DNA from: Ectopseudomonas mendocina
GTDB taxonomy: Bacteria > Pseudomonadota > Gammaproteobacteria > Pseudomonadales > Pseudomonadaceae
Assembly (NCBI RefSeq): GCF_007049795.1
Contig: NZ_SCFY01000018.1
Location: 1-64,000 of the forward strand
Direction of reading: 5' to 3'
Length of the DNA stretch: 64,000 bases
Shown here in pieces: positions 1-5,670 of the stretch. Below the pieces are notes generated by a model, which saw only the letters and a list, made by a program, of their open reading frames with translations, had not been told where the DNA came from and made no database searches. Position 1 is the first letter of the stretch, and the number at the start of each line of letters is the position of its first letter. The translations under genes and the position numbers were made by a program.

Positions 1-11
1 AATCCCGGCGA

Positions 12-59
12 TAAGGGCTATCGCGTCCGCTTAAAAATACGCGGACACCATCGCCCTTA
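12..59. repeat. Imperfect inverted repeat at the left edge
   Basis: The arms TAAGGGC (12-18) with GTCCGC (25-30) and GCGGAC (41-46) with GCCCTTA (53-59) are complementary, around an AT-rich centre. It lies just upstream of a gene that has lost its 5' end, so it may be the end of an insertion element or the scar of one. I recognise no specific family and no transposase is visible. Confidence 0.4.
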
Positions 60-80
60 ATGCTGGAGTTCGGAAGGTGA

Positions 81-500
81 CTTGGCTGGACGCTTACAAC
101 AAGCGAGCTTGAGACGCTGGCATACAAGCTCAACTCCACTGCCGAGCAGCGCAATCAAGAGAAAGAATGCCTACAGCAGCAGCTAGACCAAGAAAAAGGC
201 CTGCGCCTCGCTCTTGAGCTCGAAATTGAGACGCTGAAGCAGCAGCTCGCGCTCACTCAAACAGAACTAGCCAAGAGCCACTTTGGCCATCGCTCTGAAG
301 GGCTCACCTACCTTACAGAAGCCCTTTCTCAGTTCTGGTCAACGTTTGACCCGGACGAGCCTGGCACAGCACCAAGCAAGTCGGATGTAGTGACGCACTT
401 GAAGAAAACAGGCGCTTCACAGAACCAGGCCGAAGCGGTTGACTTGATCTTGCGGCCCGCAAGCGTTCGAACCGCCCACTTGAAGAATCGTCGGGCGTAG
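81..500 (+). pseudogene. 5'-truncated coiled-coil protein remnant
   Basis: An open frame of about 139 codons runs from the stop codon at 78-80 to a TAG at 498-500, with no ATG and no ribosome binding site at its start. The first half is a heptad-like, Gln/Glu/Leu-rich coiled coil. The second half is a compact region with a segment reading SDVVTHLKKTGASQNQAEAV followed by DLILRP, which looks like a small conserved C-terminal domain of a plasmid or island protein. The upstream part appears to have been removed at the inverted repeat at 12-59. It could still be translated from an alternative codon, but I see no support for that. The function of the intact parent is unknown to me. Confidence 0.5.
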
Positions 501-708
501 CCACTACACCATGGTGGTCAGGAACTGCTGAACAGTGGTTATGCCTTACTAAATTTGGTTACGGGCACCCACGCTGAACACCTGAATAGGCGCCCTCTAC
601 AGCCTACTGCACCACCTTTTCTTTCGGGTGGGCACCCACCCTATGGCCTTGATGGCCATGCGATGTCGCTCCTTACCGTTGTTCCTGTACCCACTCAGGA
701 GAAACGGT

Positions 709-948
709 ATGCAACCGAAATCACCCAACTTCACCACTAACGCCCCTCTGCTGCTAACGATGAAGGAGCTTGAAACGCTCCTCTGCCGAACCCGCTCCGG
801 CATCGACAAGCTTCGCGCTCGTGACACCGACTTCCCGCGCCCACTTAAGGATGGTGTCAATCGCCGCTCACGAATCTATTTCGTTCGCGAAGAAGTCGAG
901 CAGTACATCTGCGCCCGTCTGGATCAACGCCAGGAGGTACAGGCATGA
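709..948 (+). CDS. AlpA-like helix-turn-helix regulator
   Basis: This is a 79-aa protein of the AlpA / excisionase-like winged-HTH type. After a short Asn/Pro-rich lead it has the typical layout: MKELETLLCRTRSGIDKLRA (recognition helix region), then DTDFPRP, then RIYFVREEVEQYI. Family members activate excision or integrase genes of P4-like satellites and islands, or act as excisionases. The ATG at 709 is preferred over longer upstream frames because AGGAGA lies 5-8 bases before it. Its stop overlaps the next start (ATGA at 945-948), making it the first gene of a six-cistron overlapping chain. Confidence 0.75.
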   Translation: MQPKSPNFTTNAPLLLTMKELETLLCRTRSGIDKLRARDTDFPRPLKDGVNRRSRIYFVREEVEQYICARLDQRQEVQA

Positions 949-1451
949 GTCTTATCCGTGAATGCGATGTAAAAAACTCCTTCCTGCGCAGAATTGCCCT
1001 CGCCACAGATATTCCATCCGTTGAAATGGCAAAACGTGAGGCCAAAGCATGCTTTCAGACCATGCATCTGCTGCATTACATCGATGGCTACGAAAGGAGT
1101 GAGCTGGAGGAGACAGCAGAAAGCAAGGCCCGTCAGCAAAAAAAGCAAATTTATGGACTGAGAAGCCCTACGCCTGAAGATCTTTTTGCCCTCAGCGCAG
1201 AAGAGGCATGGACTCCACCAGCCCAACTCATAAAACCCGAACGTCTCTATGAGCTATGCACTGATCAGCTCCATGGTGCCCGCACGCTAGAAGAGGTGAG
1301 GAATTTCACCTGGTATGCACTCGGCAGCTTTTGGACACTTTCGTTATACGAAGCAATAACCACATCCAAGCGGAAGCTCTGGATAAACCGCATTGAAAAA
1401 CTAGCAGAGCAACACACGGAAGCACTGAGCAAGAAAGGAGGTAGCCGATGA
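945..1451 (+). CDS. Hypothetical protein of a replication operon
   Basis: A 168-aa soluble protein I do not recognise. Its first 110 residues are charged and unlike anything nearby. Its last 55 residues (EEVRNFTWYALGSFW through the C-terminal KKGGSR) match the whole of the 79-aa product at 1543-1782, in the same order and at the same spacing. It therefore looks like a unique N-terminal part joined to a duplicated module. It overlaps its neighbours by ATGA on both sides, so translation is probably coupled. The position between an AlpA-like regulator and a primase domain suggests a role in maintenance of the element (inference only). Confidence 0.6.
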   Translation: MSLIRECDVKNSFLRRIALATDIPSVEMAKREAKACFQTMHLLHYIDGYERSELEETAESKARQQKKQIYGLRSPTPEDLFALSAEEAWTPPAQLIKPERLYELCTDQLHGARTLEEVRNFTWYALGSFWTLSLYEAITTSKRKLWINRIEKLAEQHTEALSKKGGSR

Positions 1452-1546
1452 GCCCCATCGACAATCTTCTCCACAGGCTTGAAAAGCTTAAACAGTCAGC
1501 CAGGACAAATGGATACCTGCGCACCCGCATGGAGGACAGGGCATGA
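1448..1546 (+). pseudogene. Remnant of a duplicated primase 5' end
   Basis: A 32-codon frame whose first 16 residues (MSPIDNLLHRLEKLKQ) match the start of the primase-like protein at 1779 (MNPIDNMLPRLEKLKQ). After that the DNA still aligns (TCAGCCAGGACAAATGG against TCAGCCAGGGCAAGTGG), but one missing G shifts the frame. Restoring it would give a Trp-Ile and a Pro-Ala-His run like the primase zinc domain. The homology ends near 1540. This is a decayed tandem copy. It is still bracketed by ATGA overlaps at 1448-1451 and 1543-1546, so it may act as a coupling leader peptide. Confidence 0.6.
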
Positions 1547-1782
1547 AAACCAATCACGCATCCGACCTCACAAAAACCTTTCTTGAGCGAAATGCTCAGC
1601 GGGTGAGTCAGGCCACCACCAAGGAAGAAGTCACGTACTACGCCTGGTACGCCATGGGCAGCATCTGGGCATTCTCTATGTGTGAGGAAATCTCAATATC
1701 CGACAGGCAGCTTTGGTTACGCCACATTCAATCGCTAGAAGCTAAGCGAAAGGCCGAACTGAGCCAAGGGGGTGACAGATGA
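1543..1782 (+). CDS. Small hypothetical protein, second copy of the module
   Basis: A 79-aa soluble protein. Residues 24-79 (EEVTYYAWYAMGSIWAFS onwards) are a diverged copy of the C-terminal 55 residues of the 168-aa protein at 945-1451, with shared aromatic and charged positions: WYA, GS-W, E-I, LW, and a Gly-Gly-x-Arg end. The gene starts in the ATGA at 1543-1546 and ends in the ATGA at 1779-1782. No catalytic motif or membrane segment is visible. The function is unknown. Conservation after duplication, while the neighbouring primase copy decayed, suggests that this module is under selection. Confidence 0.6.
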   Translation: MKTNHASDLTKTFLERNAQRVSQATTKEEVTYYAWYAMGSIWAFSMCEEISISDRQLWLRHIQSLEAKRKAELSQGGDR

Positions 1783-2156
1783 ATCCCATCGACAACATGC
1801 TCCCCAGACTTGAGAAGCTGAAACAGGTCAGCCAGGGCAAGTGGATAGCGTTATGCCCGGCTCATGGCGACCGAAACCCAAGCCTGTCCGTGCGGGAGCT
1901 TGAAGACGGAAAAGTACTACTGAAATGCTGGGCCGGGTGCTCCGCTGAGGAAATCGTTTCCGCATTGGGGCTCCACCTGAGAGACCTTTTTCCGGACAGC
2001 GGCACCACATCGTACGGGCTGAGCAAGCGCGCAATTTTTCATGAGCAGTTCGTCTACAAGATTGGATCAGCACTGATTGCGAAAGGGCAGCAGCTTTCTC
2101 CTGCTGACCAGGCCCGCTTCGAACTCTCACGCAAGCGCATGGAGATACTGAAATGA
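1779..2156 (+). CDS. Primase-type zinc-binding domain protein
   Basis: A 125-aa protein carrying a CHC2-like zinc finger as in DnaG and phage primases: CPAHGDRNPSLSV at about residues 26-38 and LLKCWAGCSAEEIVSALGL at about 47-65, giving Cys-x2-His and Cys-x3-Cys ligands. There is no TOPRIM or polymerase domain, so it is only the DNA-reading module. It probably works with the DUF3987 protein made from the next, overlapping gene (ATGA at 2153-2156). This zinc-domain plus DUF3987 pairing is common in integrative elements, where it is thought to support element replication (family knowledge; the mechanism is not established here). Confidence 0.75.
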   Translation: MNPIDNMLPRLEKLKQVSQGKWIALCPAHGDRNPSLSVRELEDGKVLLKCWAGCSAEEIVSALGLHLRDLFPDSGTTSYGLSKRAIFHEQFVYKIGSALIAKGQQLSPADQARFELSRKRMEILK

Positions 2157-3706
2157 ACCAAGATCTCTATGCAGATGAGTGGGAGGACATCACCCAGATG
2201 TACACAGGCCCCCACTTTTTGAAAGAAATGCCGCAAAGCGCACGAGAGGAATACCTTCACCCTCAGCTCTCACCCACGCCACTACCGACCGGACTGGAAG
2301 ACGTGATGCTTTGGCGAGATGAATTCCTCCCTGTCGGGCTGGCAAGTTTTGTTCGGGACGTCGCAGAGCGCATGCAGTGCCCGCCCGACTTTGTGGCCGT
2401 CACATTGGTTGTGGGGCTCAGTTCCGTGCTCGGTAGAAAGCGCTCAATTCTGCCAAAGCAGCTGGACAACTGGGAAGTCATACCGAACCAATGGGGATGC
2501 CTAGTTGGGCGCCCATCTGCGATGAAATCACCATCGATGAAGCAAGCACTTCGCCCCCTGGATGACCTTGAGGAGGAGGCCCAAGCGGCATTCAAAAAAG
2601 CGATGAGTGAATTCAGAGCCCAGTCCGAGCTACTCGACATACAGCGCAAGCTGACAAAAGAGCAGGCAAAAAAACTGGTCTCACAGGGGGATGAAAAAGG
2701 GGCACTCTCGAAGATTTCGACAACATCTGATGACCTGTGCATGCCAGTCGCACGGCGATACATCGTCAACGACACAACGGTTGAAAAGCTGGGAGAGCTG
2801 CTCAATGAAAATCCCAACGGCCTGTTGCTGGTACGCGACGAGCTCTATGGATGGCTTGCGACCATGGGTCGTGAAGACAGCGTCTCGGATAGGGCGTTCT
2901 ACTTGCAGTGCTTCGACGGAAACGTGCGATACAAGTACGACCGAATCGGACGAGGCACCATTCCCATCGAAAGCTGCTGCCTCTCAATCATCGGCGGCAT
3001 CCAACCGTCACGAATCGCGCCCCTTGTTCGCGGCGCGGTTAATGGCGAGTCAGACGACGGGCTTGTGCAACGGCTCCAACTGGCTGTATGGCCGAATGAC
3101 CATGGCAAGTGGAAGCTTATTGATCGCCCACCAAACCCTGCCGCCATGAAGTCCGCATCGGACGCATATGCCCGCTTTGACCAGATTCCCGACGAGCCTC
3201 GCAAAAGCCTCCGCTTCAGCCAGGAAGCCCAAAAACGGTTCAACGAATGGCTGACACAGCACATGGCCGAGGTGACGTCAGGTGAGATCCATCCAGCACT
3301 GGAATCTCACTACATGAAAATGCCACAGACGATTGCCGGCCTGGCCCTGCTTTTTGAAATGGTCGAGTCAGACTCGAACGAGGTGAATGAAGACGCTGTA
3401 GGTCTTGCCATTGCCTGGGCTGACTATCTGAAGTCACATGCTCGGAGGCTGTACAACGCTGCAATCCACGGCCATACCGCCTCAGCGAAGTTGATTTTAG
3501 AAAGAAGGGAAAGGCTGCCCGAGCCGTTTACTTCACGCGAGGTGGTCAAGAAAGGCTGGGCAGGACTTGAATCAGCGGAAGCGGCCAACGCTGCTCTGGC
3601 GATGCTTGCAGAACACGGCTACCTCATTGGATACCAGGCCATGCAATCGGAGCTGGGGGGACGCCCCTCCCTGCGCTACGTCTGGAGGCCAACAACAACG
3701 CATTGA
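2153..3706 (+). CDS. DUF3987 (YfjI-type) protein
   Basis: A 517-aa protein matching the DUF3987 family in layout. An N-terminal region has the early block DVAERMQCPPDFVAVTLVV. A conserved GRPSAMKSPSMKQALRPL segment (about residues 119-136) occupies the place of a Walker-like loop, although the usual GKS is replaced by MKSPS. Then come LLLVRDELYGWL (about 224-235) and a CLSIIGGIQPS block. The family is found beside primase zinc domains in phage-like and satellite elements and is presumed to act in replication. It is translationally coupled to the upstream gene and is the last gene of the operon. A perfect 10-bp inverted repeat follows 26 bases after the stop. Confidence 0.75.
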   Translation: MNQDLYADEWEDITQMYTGPHFLKEMPQSAREEYLHPQLSPTPLPTGLEDVMLWRDEFLPVGLASFVRDVAERMQCPPDFVAVTLVVGLSSVLGRKRSILPKQLDNWEVIPNQWGCLVGRPSAMKSPSMKQALRPLDDLEEEAQAAFKKAMSEFRAQSELLDIQRKLTKEQAKKLVSQGDEKGALSKISTTSDDLCMPVARRYIVNDTTVEKLGELLNENPNGLLLVRDELYGWLATMGREDSVSDRAFYLQCFDGNVRYKYDRIGRGTIPIESCCLSIIGGIQPSRIAPLVRGAVNGESDDGLVQRLQLAVWPNDHGKWKLIDRPPNPAAMKSASDAYARFDQIPDEPRKSLRFSQEAQKRFNEWLTQHMAEVTSGEIHPALESHYMKMPQTIAGLALLFEMVESDSNEVNEDAVGLAIAWADYLKSHARRLYNAAIHGHTASAKLILERRERLPEPFTSREVVKKGWAGLESAEAANAALAMLAEHGYLIGYQAMQSELGGRPSLRYVWRPTTTH

Positions 3707-3732
3707 GAATAGTGAAATGCCTGAGGGGAAAC

Positions 3733-3771
3733 CGGCAAAACCTGCAAAAGCGGGTTTCGCTGGTTTTGCCG
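3733..3771 (+). terminator. Hairpin after the DUF3987 operon
   Basis: Arms CGGCAAAACC (3733-3742) and GGTTTTGCCG (3762-3771) are perfect complements, and the enclosed 19 bases also pair partly. No T-run follows, so it is either a weak or Rho-assisted terminator or an mRNA-stabilising hairpin at the end of the six-gene operon. Confidence 0.4.
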
Positions 3772-3830
3772 TGCTTCGAGCTAGGCAATTTACCCTCATA
3801 CCAGGCAATGGCTGCACTAACCGAAGATGG

Positions 3831-3901
3831 CACCTGTTAATGACTGGAATTGCAGTCATTGATGAGCATTTCACCTGTCAATGACTGCAATTCCAGTCAT
3901 T
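3831..3901. repeat. Tandem pair of near-palindromes, 41-bp period
   Basis: Two 30-bp units start at 3831 and 3872. Each begins CACCTGT and continues into a 22-bp near-palindrome of the form AATGACTG-(G/C)AATT(G/C)-CAGTCATT (3839-3860 and 3880-3901). The central bases are swapped between copies, so the two 22-mers are exact reverse complements of one another. They lie between the convergent ends of the DUF3987 gene and the reverse transcriptase gene. They could be iterons or a replication site, a repressor operator, or a bidirectional terminator. No protein partner can be named. Confidence 0.7.
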
Positions 3902-3912
3902 AGAGGGAGCAA

Positions 3913-4932
3913 TCAAATATTGCCCCGAACACCATAGCGTTCTAAAAGCGGCACCTGGCACCTATCCTTGACTGCCTTTAGCCTTAGCTTGTAACGCTCT
4001 CCATCAGGGTGCCCGCAAGCAATAAGGCGACCCACGCGTCCCATCAAGCTTCGAAAGGTTGACTCTAACTGTGCCCAACTGCACCCCTGACTCGCCAAAT
4101 CTTCCGCCTGTTTGACCGCCGCACGAATGGCCTTGCGTTCCGCCTTCTTAAGCCCTGGATCCTCATTGAAAATTGAGAGTCCAGTGACCGTTAGCGGCTC
4201 ATAGCGAGCTTTCGCCAAAATCGCTTGGCCGCGTTTACGCACATGCAGCTTGGAGCGCTTCTGCTGACAACCTTTCTTCGCCAGCATGTCGGTCACTGCC
4301 GCGACCAACCCCGTCAGAGCTGAACGCTCCAGAGTCGTCATGGCGGAAATCGTAATGTCATCGGCAAAGCGGGAATACTTAAGGCCTCGCGCATGCAGGC
4401 GAGCCACTAGAGCAGGCTCAGTATCCCAAAACACCAAGTTGGCCAGATAACCACTGGTGCTCGCGCCCTGGGGAACGGAACCGTGGCGAGTGGTAAGCAA
4501 CGCCAGTACCTGAGCCACCTCGCCAGAAAAGCCGAAGAGTCCGGAAAAAATCTGCTGCACATGCTGCACACCGATGGACGGAAAGAAGTCCTTGATGTCC
4601 TGAAGCAGGATGGTTTTAGCCTTCCCGTGTATCCGAGCATTGGAGTAGATGCTCCGGCGCACATTGGGATCTTTGATCCCGCCATGGAGGTAGTCGGGGT
4701 AGCGAACCCGAACCAAGAAACGATCAACGATTTTGCGCTGGATCGCTTTCAGCGGCTCGTAGGCATCGTAGGTGTCGCGCACGCTGCCATCTTTTTTGAT
4801 TTGCGGCACATGGCGGTACAGATTGGAGCTGCGCTTGGCCAAGCTCTGAAGCAGCTCAACAGGCTCCCCCAGCGCCAAGGAGAGGGCCTTCAGGCTGTGA
4901 ATGGGTTTAAAGGGGTAACGCGGGGCATCCAT
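3913..4932 (-). CDS. Retron-type reverse transcriptase
   Basis: A 339-aa reverse transcriptase. Visible in order are NARIH (98-102, the retron-specific NAxxH motif), DIKDFFPSI (112-120, first catalytic Asp), PQGASTSGYLANL (154-166), YSRFADD (186-192, catalytic Asp pair) and VTGL (249-252, the retron VTG motif that reads the msr RNA). Length and motif set fit a retron RT rather than a group II intron maturase: there is no maturase X/HNH domain. Retron RTs copy a dedicated RNA into branched msDNA and serve as anti-phage guards. The ATG lies 75 bases downstream of the stop of the 83-aa gene, with a strong hairpin between, and both probably share one transcript. Confidence 0.85.
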   Translation of the reverse strand: MDAPRYPFKPIHSLKALSLALGEPVELLQSLAKRSSNLYRHVPQIKKDGSVRDTYDAYEPLKAIQRKIVDRFLVRVRYPDYLHGGIKDPNVRRSIYSNARIHGKAKTILLQDIKDFFPSIGVQHVQQIFSGLFGFSGEVAQVLALLTTRHGSVPQGASTSGYLANLVFWDTEPALVARLHARGLKYSRFADDITISAMTTLERSALTGLVAAVTDMLAKKGCQQKRSKLHVRKRGQAILAKARYEPLTVTGLSIFNEDPGLKKAERKAIRAAVKQAEDLASQGCSWAQLESTFRSLMGRVGRLIACGHPDGERYKLRLKAVKDRCQVPLLERYGVRGNI

Positions 4933-4950
4933 GTCCTATCCCAGAATGAC

Positions 4951-4979
4951 GTGAGGCCGATCATCTAGATCGGCCTCAC
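4951..4979 (-). promoter_or_regulatory. Hairpin before the RT start
   Basis: A perfect 12-bp stem: GTGAGGCCGATC (4951-4962) and GATCGGCCTCAC (4968-4979) with a 5-base loop. It ends 18 bases before the RT ATG on the minus strand. It could limit read-through or translation into the RT, protect a processed 5' end, or be part of an RNA bound by the RT. Confidence 0.5.
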
Positions 4980-5007
4980 TGGAATTCGAATGATGTGGTT
5001 TGTTGCG

Positions 5008-5259
5008 TCATGAGATTACCTCAAAGATTGATTCTGCATATTCGCAGACCCAACCCCAGGCCTCACCTGCCTTTTCCCAGAGCCAGACATAGTAGGGGAT
5101 CCGCTTCATGACCTGCACTGCCTGAGCAGCTTTGGTCTTAACACTTTTTCCCTGCTTGTCCTTCTGCTGGGGGGCAGTAGAGACATTGACGCGGGCATCT
5201 TCATTGTTGTGCATATCCTGGTTGGCGTTTCCGCCATCCAGCTTCTTCAAAAAACGCAT
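5008..5259 (-). CDS. 83-aa retron-associated protein, unknown
   Basis: An 83-aa product that I cannot assign to a family. Residues 1-45 are polar and Asn/Gln/Lys-rich (probably flexible). Residues 46-83 form a predicted helical, aromatic-rich tail (KRIPYYVWLWEKAGEAWGWV). No obvious HTH, TM pair or enzyme motif is present. The start at 5259 is chosen because AGGAG lies 8 bases upstream; the longer frame upstream would run into the structured RNA. The order is structured RNA, this gene, RT, all on the minus strand. Many retrons carry an accessory effector or partner in the same operon, so it may be the effector or a co-factor (inference). Confidence 0.65.
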   Translation of the reverse strand: MRFLKKLDGGNANQDMHNNEDARVNVSTAPQQKDKQGKSVKTKAAQAVQVMKRIPYYVWLWEKAGEAWGWVCEYAESIFEVIS

Positions 5260-5268
5260 GGTTAATCT

Positions 5269-5473
5269 CCTGTCGACCGGGCAAATGCCCCGCCGCCAAG
5301 CATTCCGGGCCGAGGAGAACGCTGAAGATGCCACTACAAACCACAGTTCTGCTTATCAAGAATTGATAAGCCGTCCGCCGCCTTACTGTCGTTTAGCCGA
5401 TGAGACATCGCTGATAACCACGTGACGATTGCCACGTGACCCTCAGCGCTAAGCACATCGGGGTGACGACAGG
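5269..5473 (-). ncRNA. Candidate retron msr-msd RNA
   Basis: About 205 nt upstream of the RT operon have retron RNA architecture when read on the minus strand. The outer ends CCTGTCG (5473-5467) and CGACAGG (5275-5269) can pair as a1/a2. A TTAGC with G at 5449 stands where the branching guanosine is expected. It is followed by a 40-nt stem-loop (5448-5409, CGCTGA...TCAGCG with internal CACGTG pairs) and a small CGATG/CATCG loop (5410-5398). The msd part contains a hairpin with GCTTATCAA (5371-5363) and TTGATAAGC (5359-5351) inside ACAGT/ACTGT arms. The a2 arm abuts the AGGAG of the 83-aa gene. The a1/a2 pairing is short, so the exact ends are uncertain. Confidence 0.5.
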
Positions 5474-5631
5474 TGTGGGGCGAAGGTAGCCCTGGAGAAC
5501 ACCAGAGCTGGCCAGTTTCCTAACCACCAACTGCAAGCCCGATTCATAACCATGTTTAAAGAGCACCTGGGCGGTAACACCCAGCAGTGATAGTTCTACC
5601 GAACAGAGGAGAGGTTTTCAACCTGAAGAAA

Positions 5632-5662
5632 TGTCACCGGCCATGTCTAGTGTCCGGTGACA
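5632..5662 (-). terminator. Hairpin after the Type ISP gene
   Basis: TGTCACCGG (5632-5640) and CCGGTGACA (5654-5662) form a perfect 9-bp stem. On the minus strand it is followed by a T-rich ATTTCTTC. It begins 9 bases past the stop of the restriction-modification gene and probably ends that transcript before the retron. The rest of 5474-5631 shows no gene and presumably holds the retron promoter. Confidence 0.5.
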
Positions 5663-5670
5663 CATGCGAA

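Noticed and set aside
3913..4932. Group II intron maturase as an alternative for the RT
   Set aside because: No maturase or HNH domain and no intron ends; the NAxxH and VTG motifs favour a retron.
5401..5460. CACGTGAC direct repeats as a protein-binding operator or CRISPR-like repeat
   Set aside because: Only two copies are present, and they pair with one another inside a larger stem consistent with a structured RNA.
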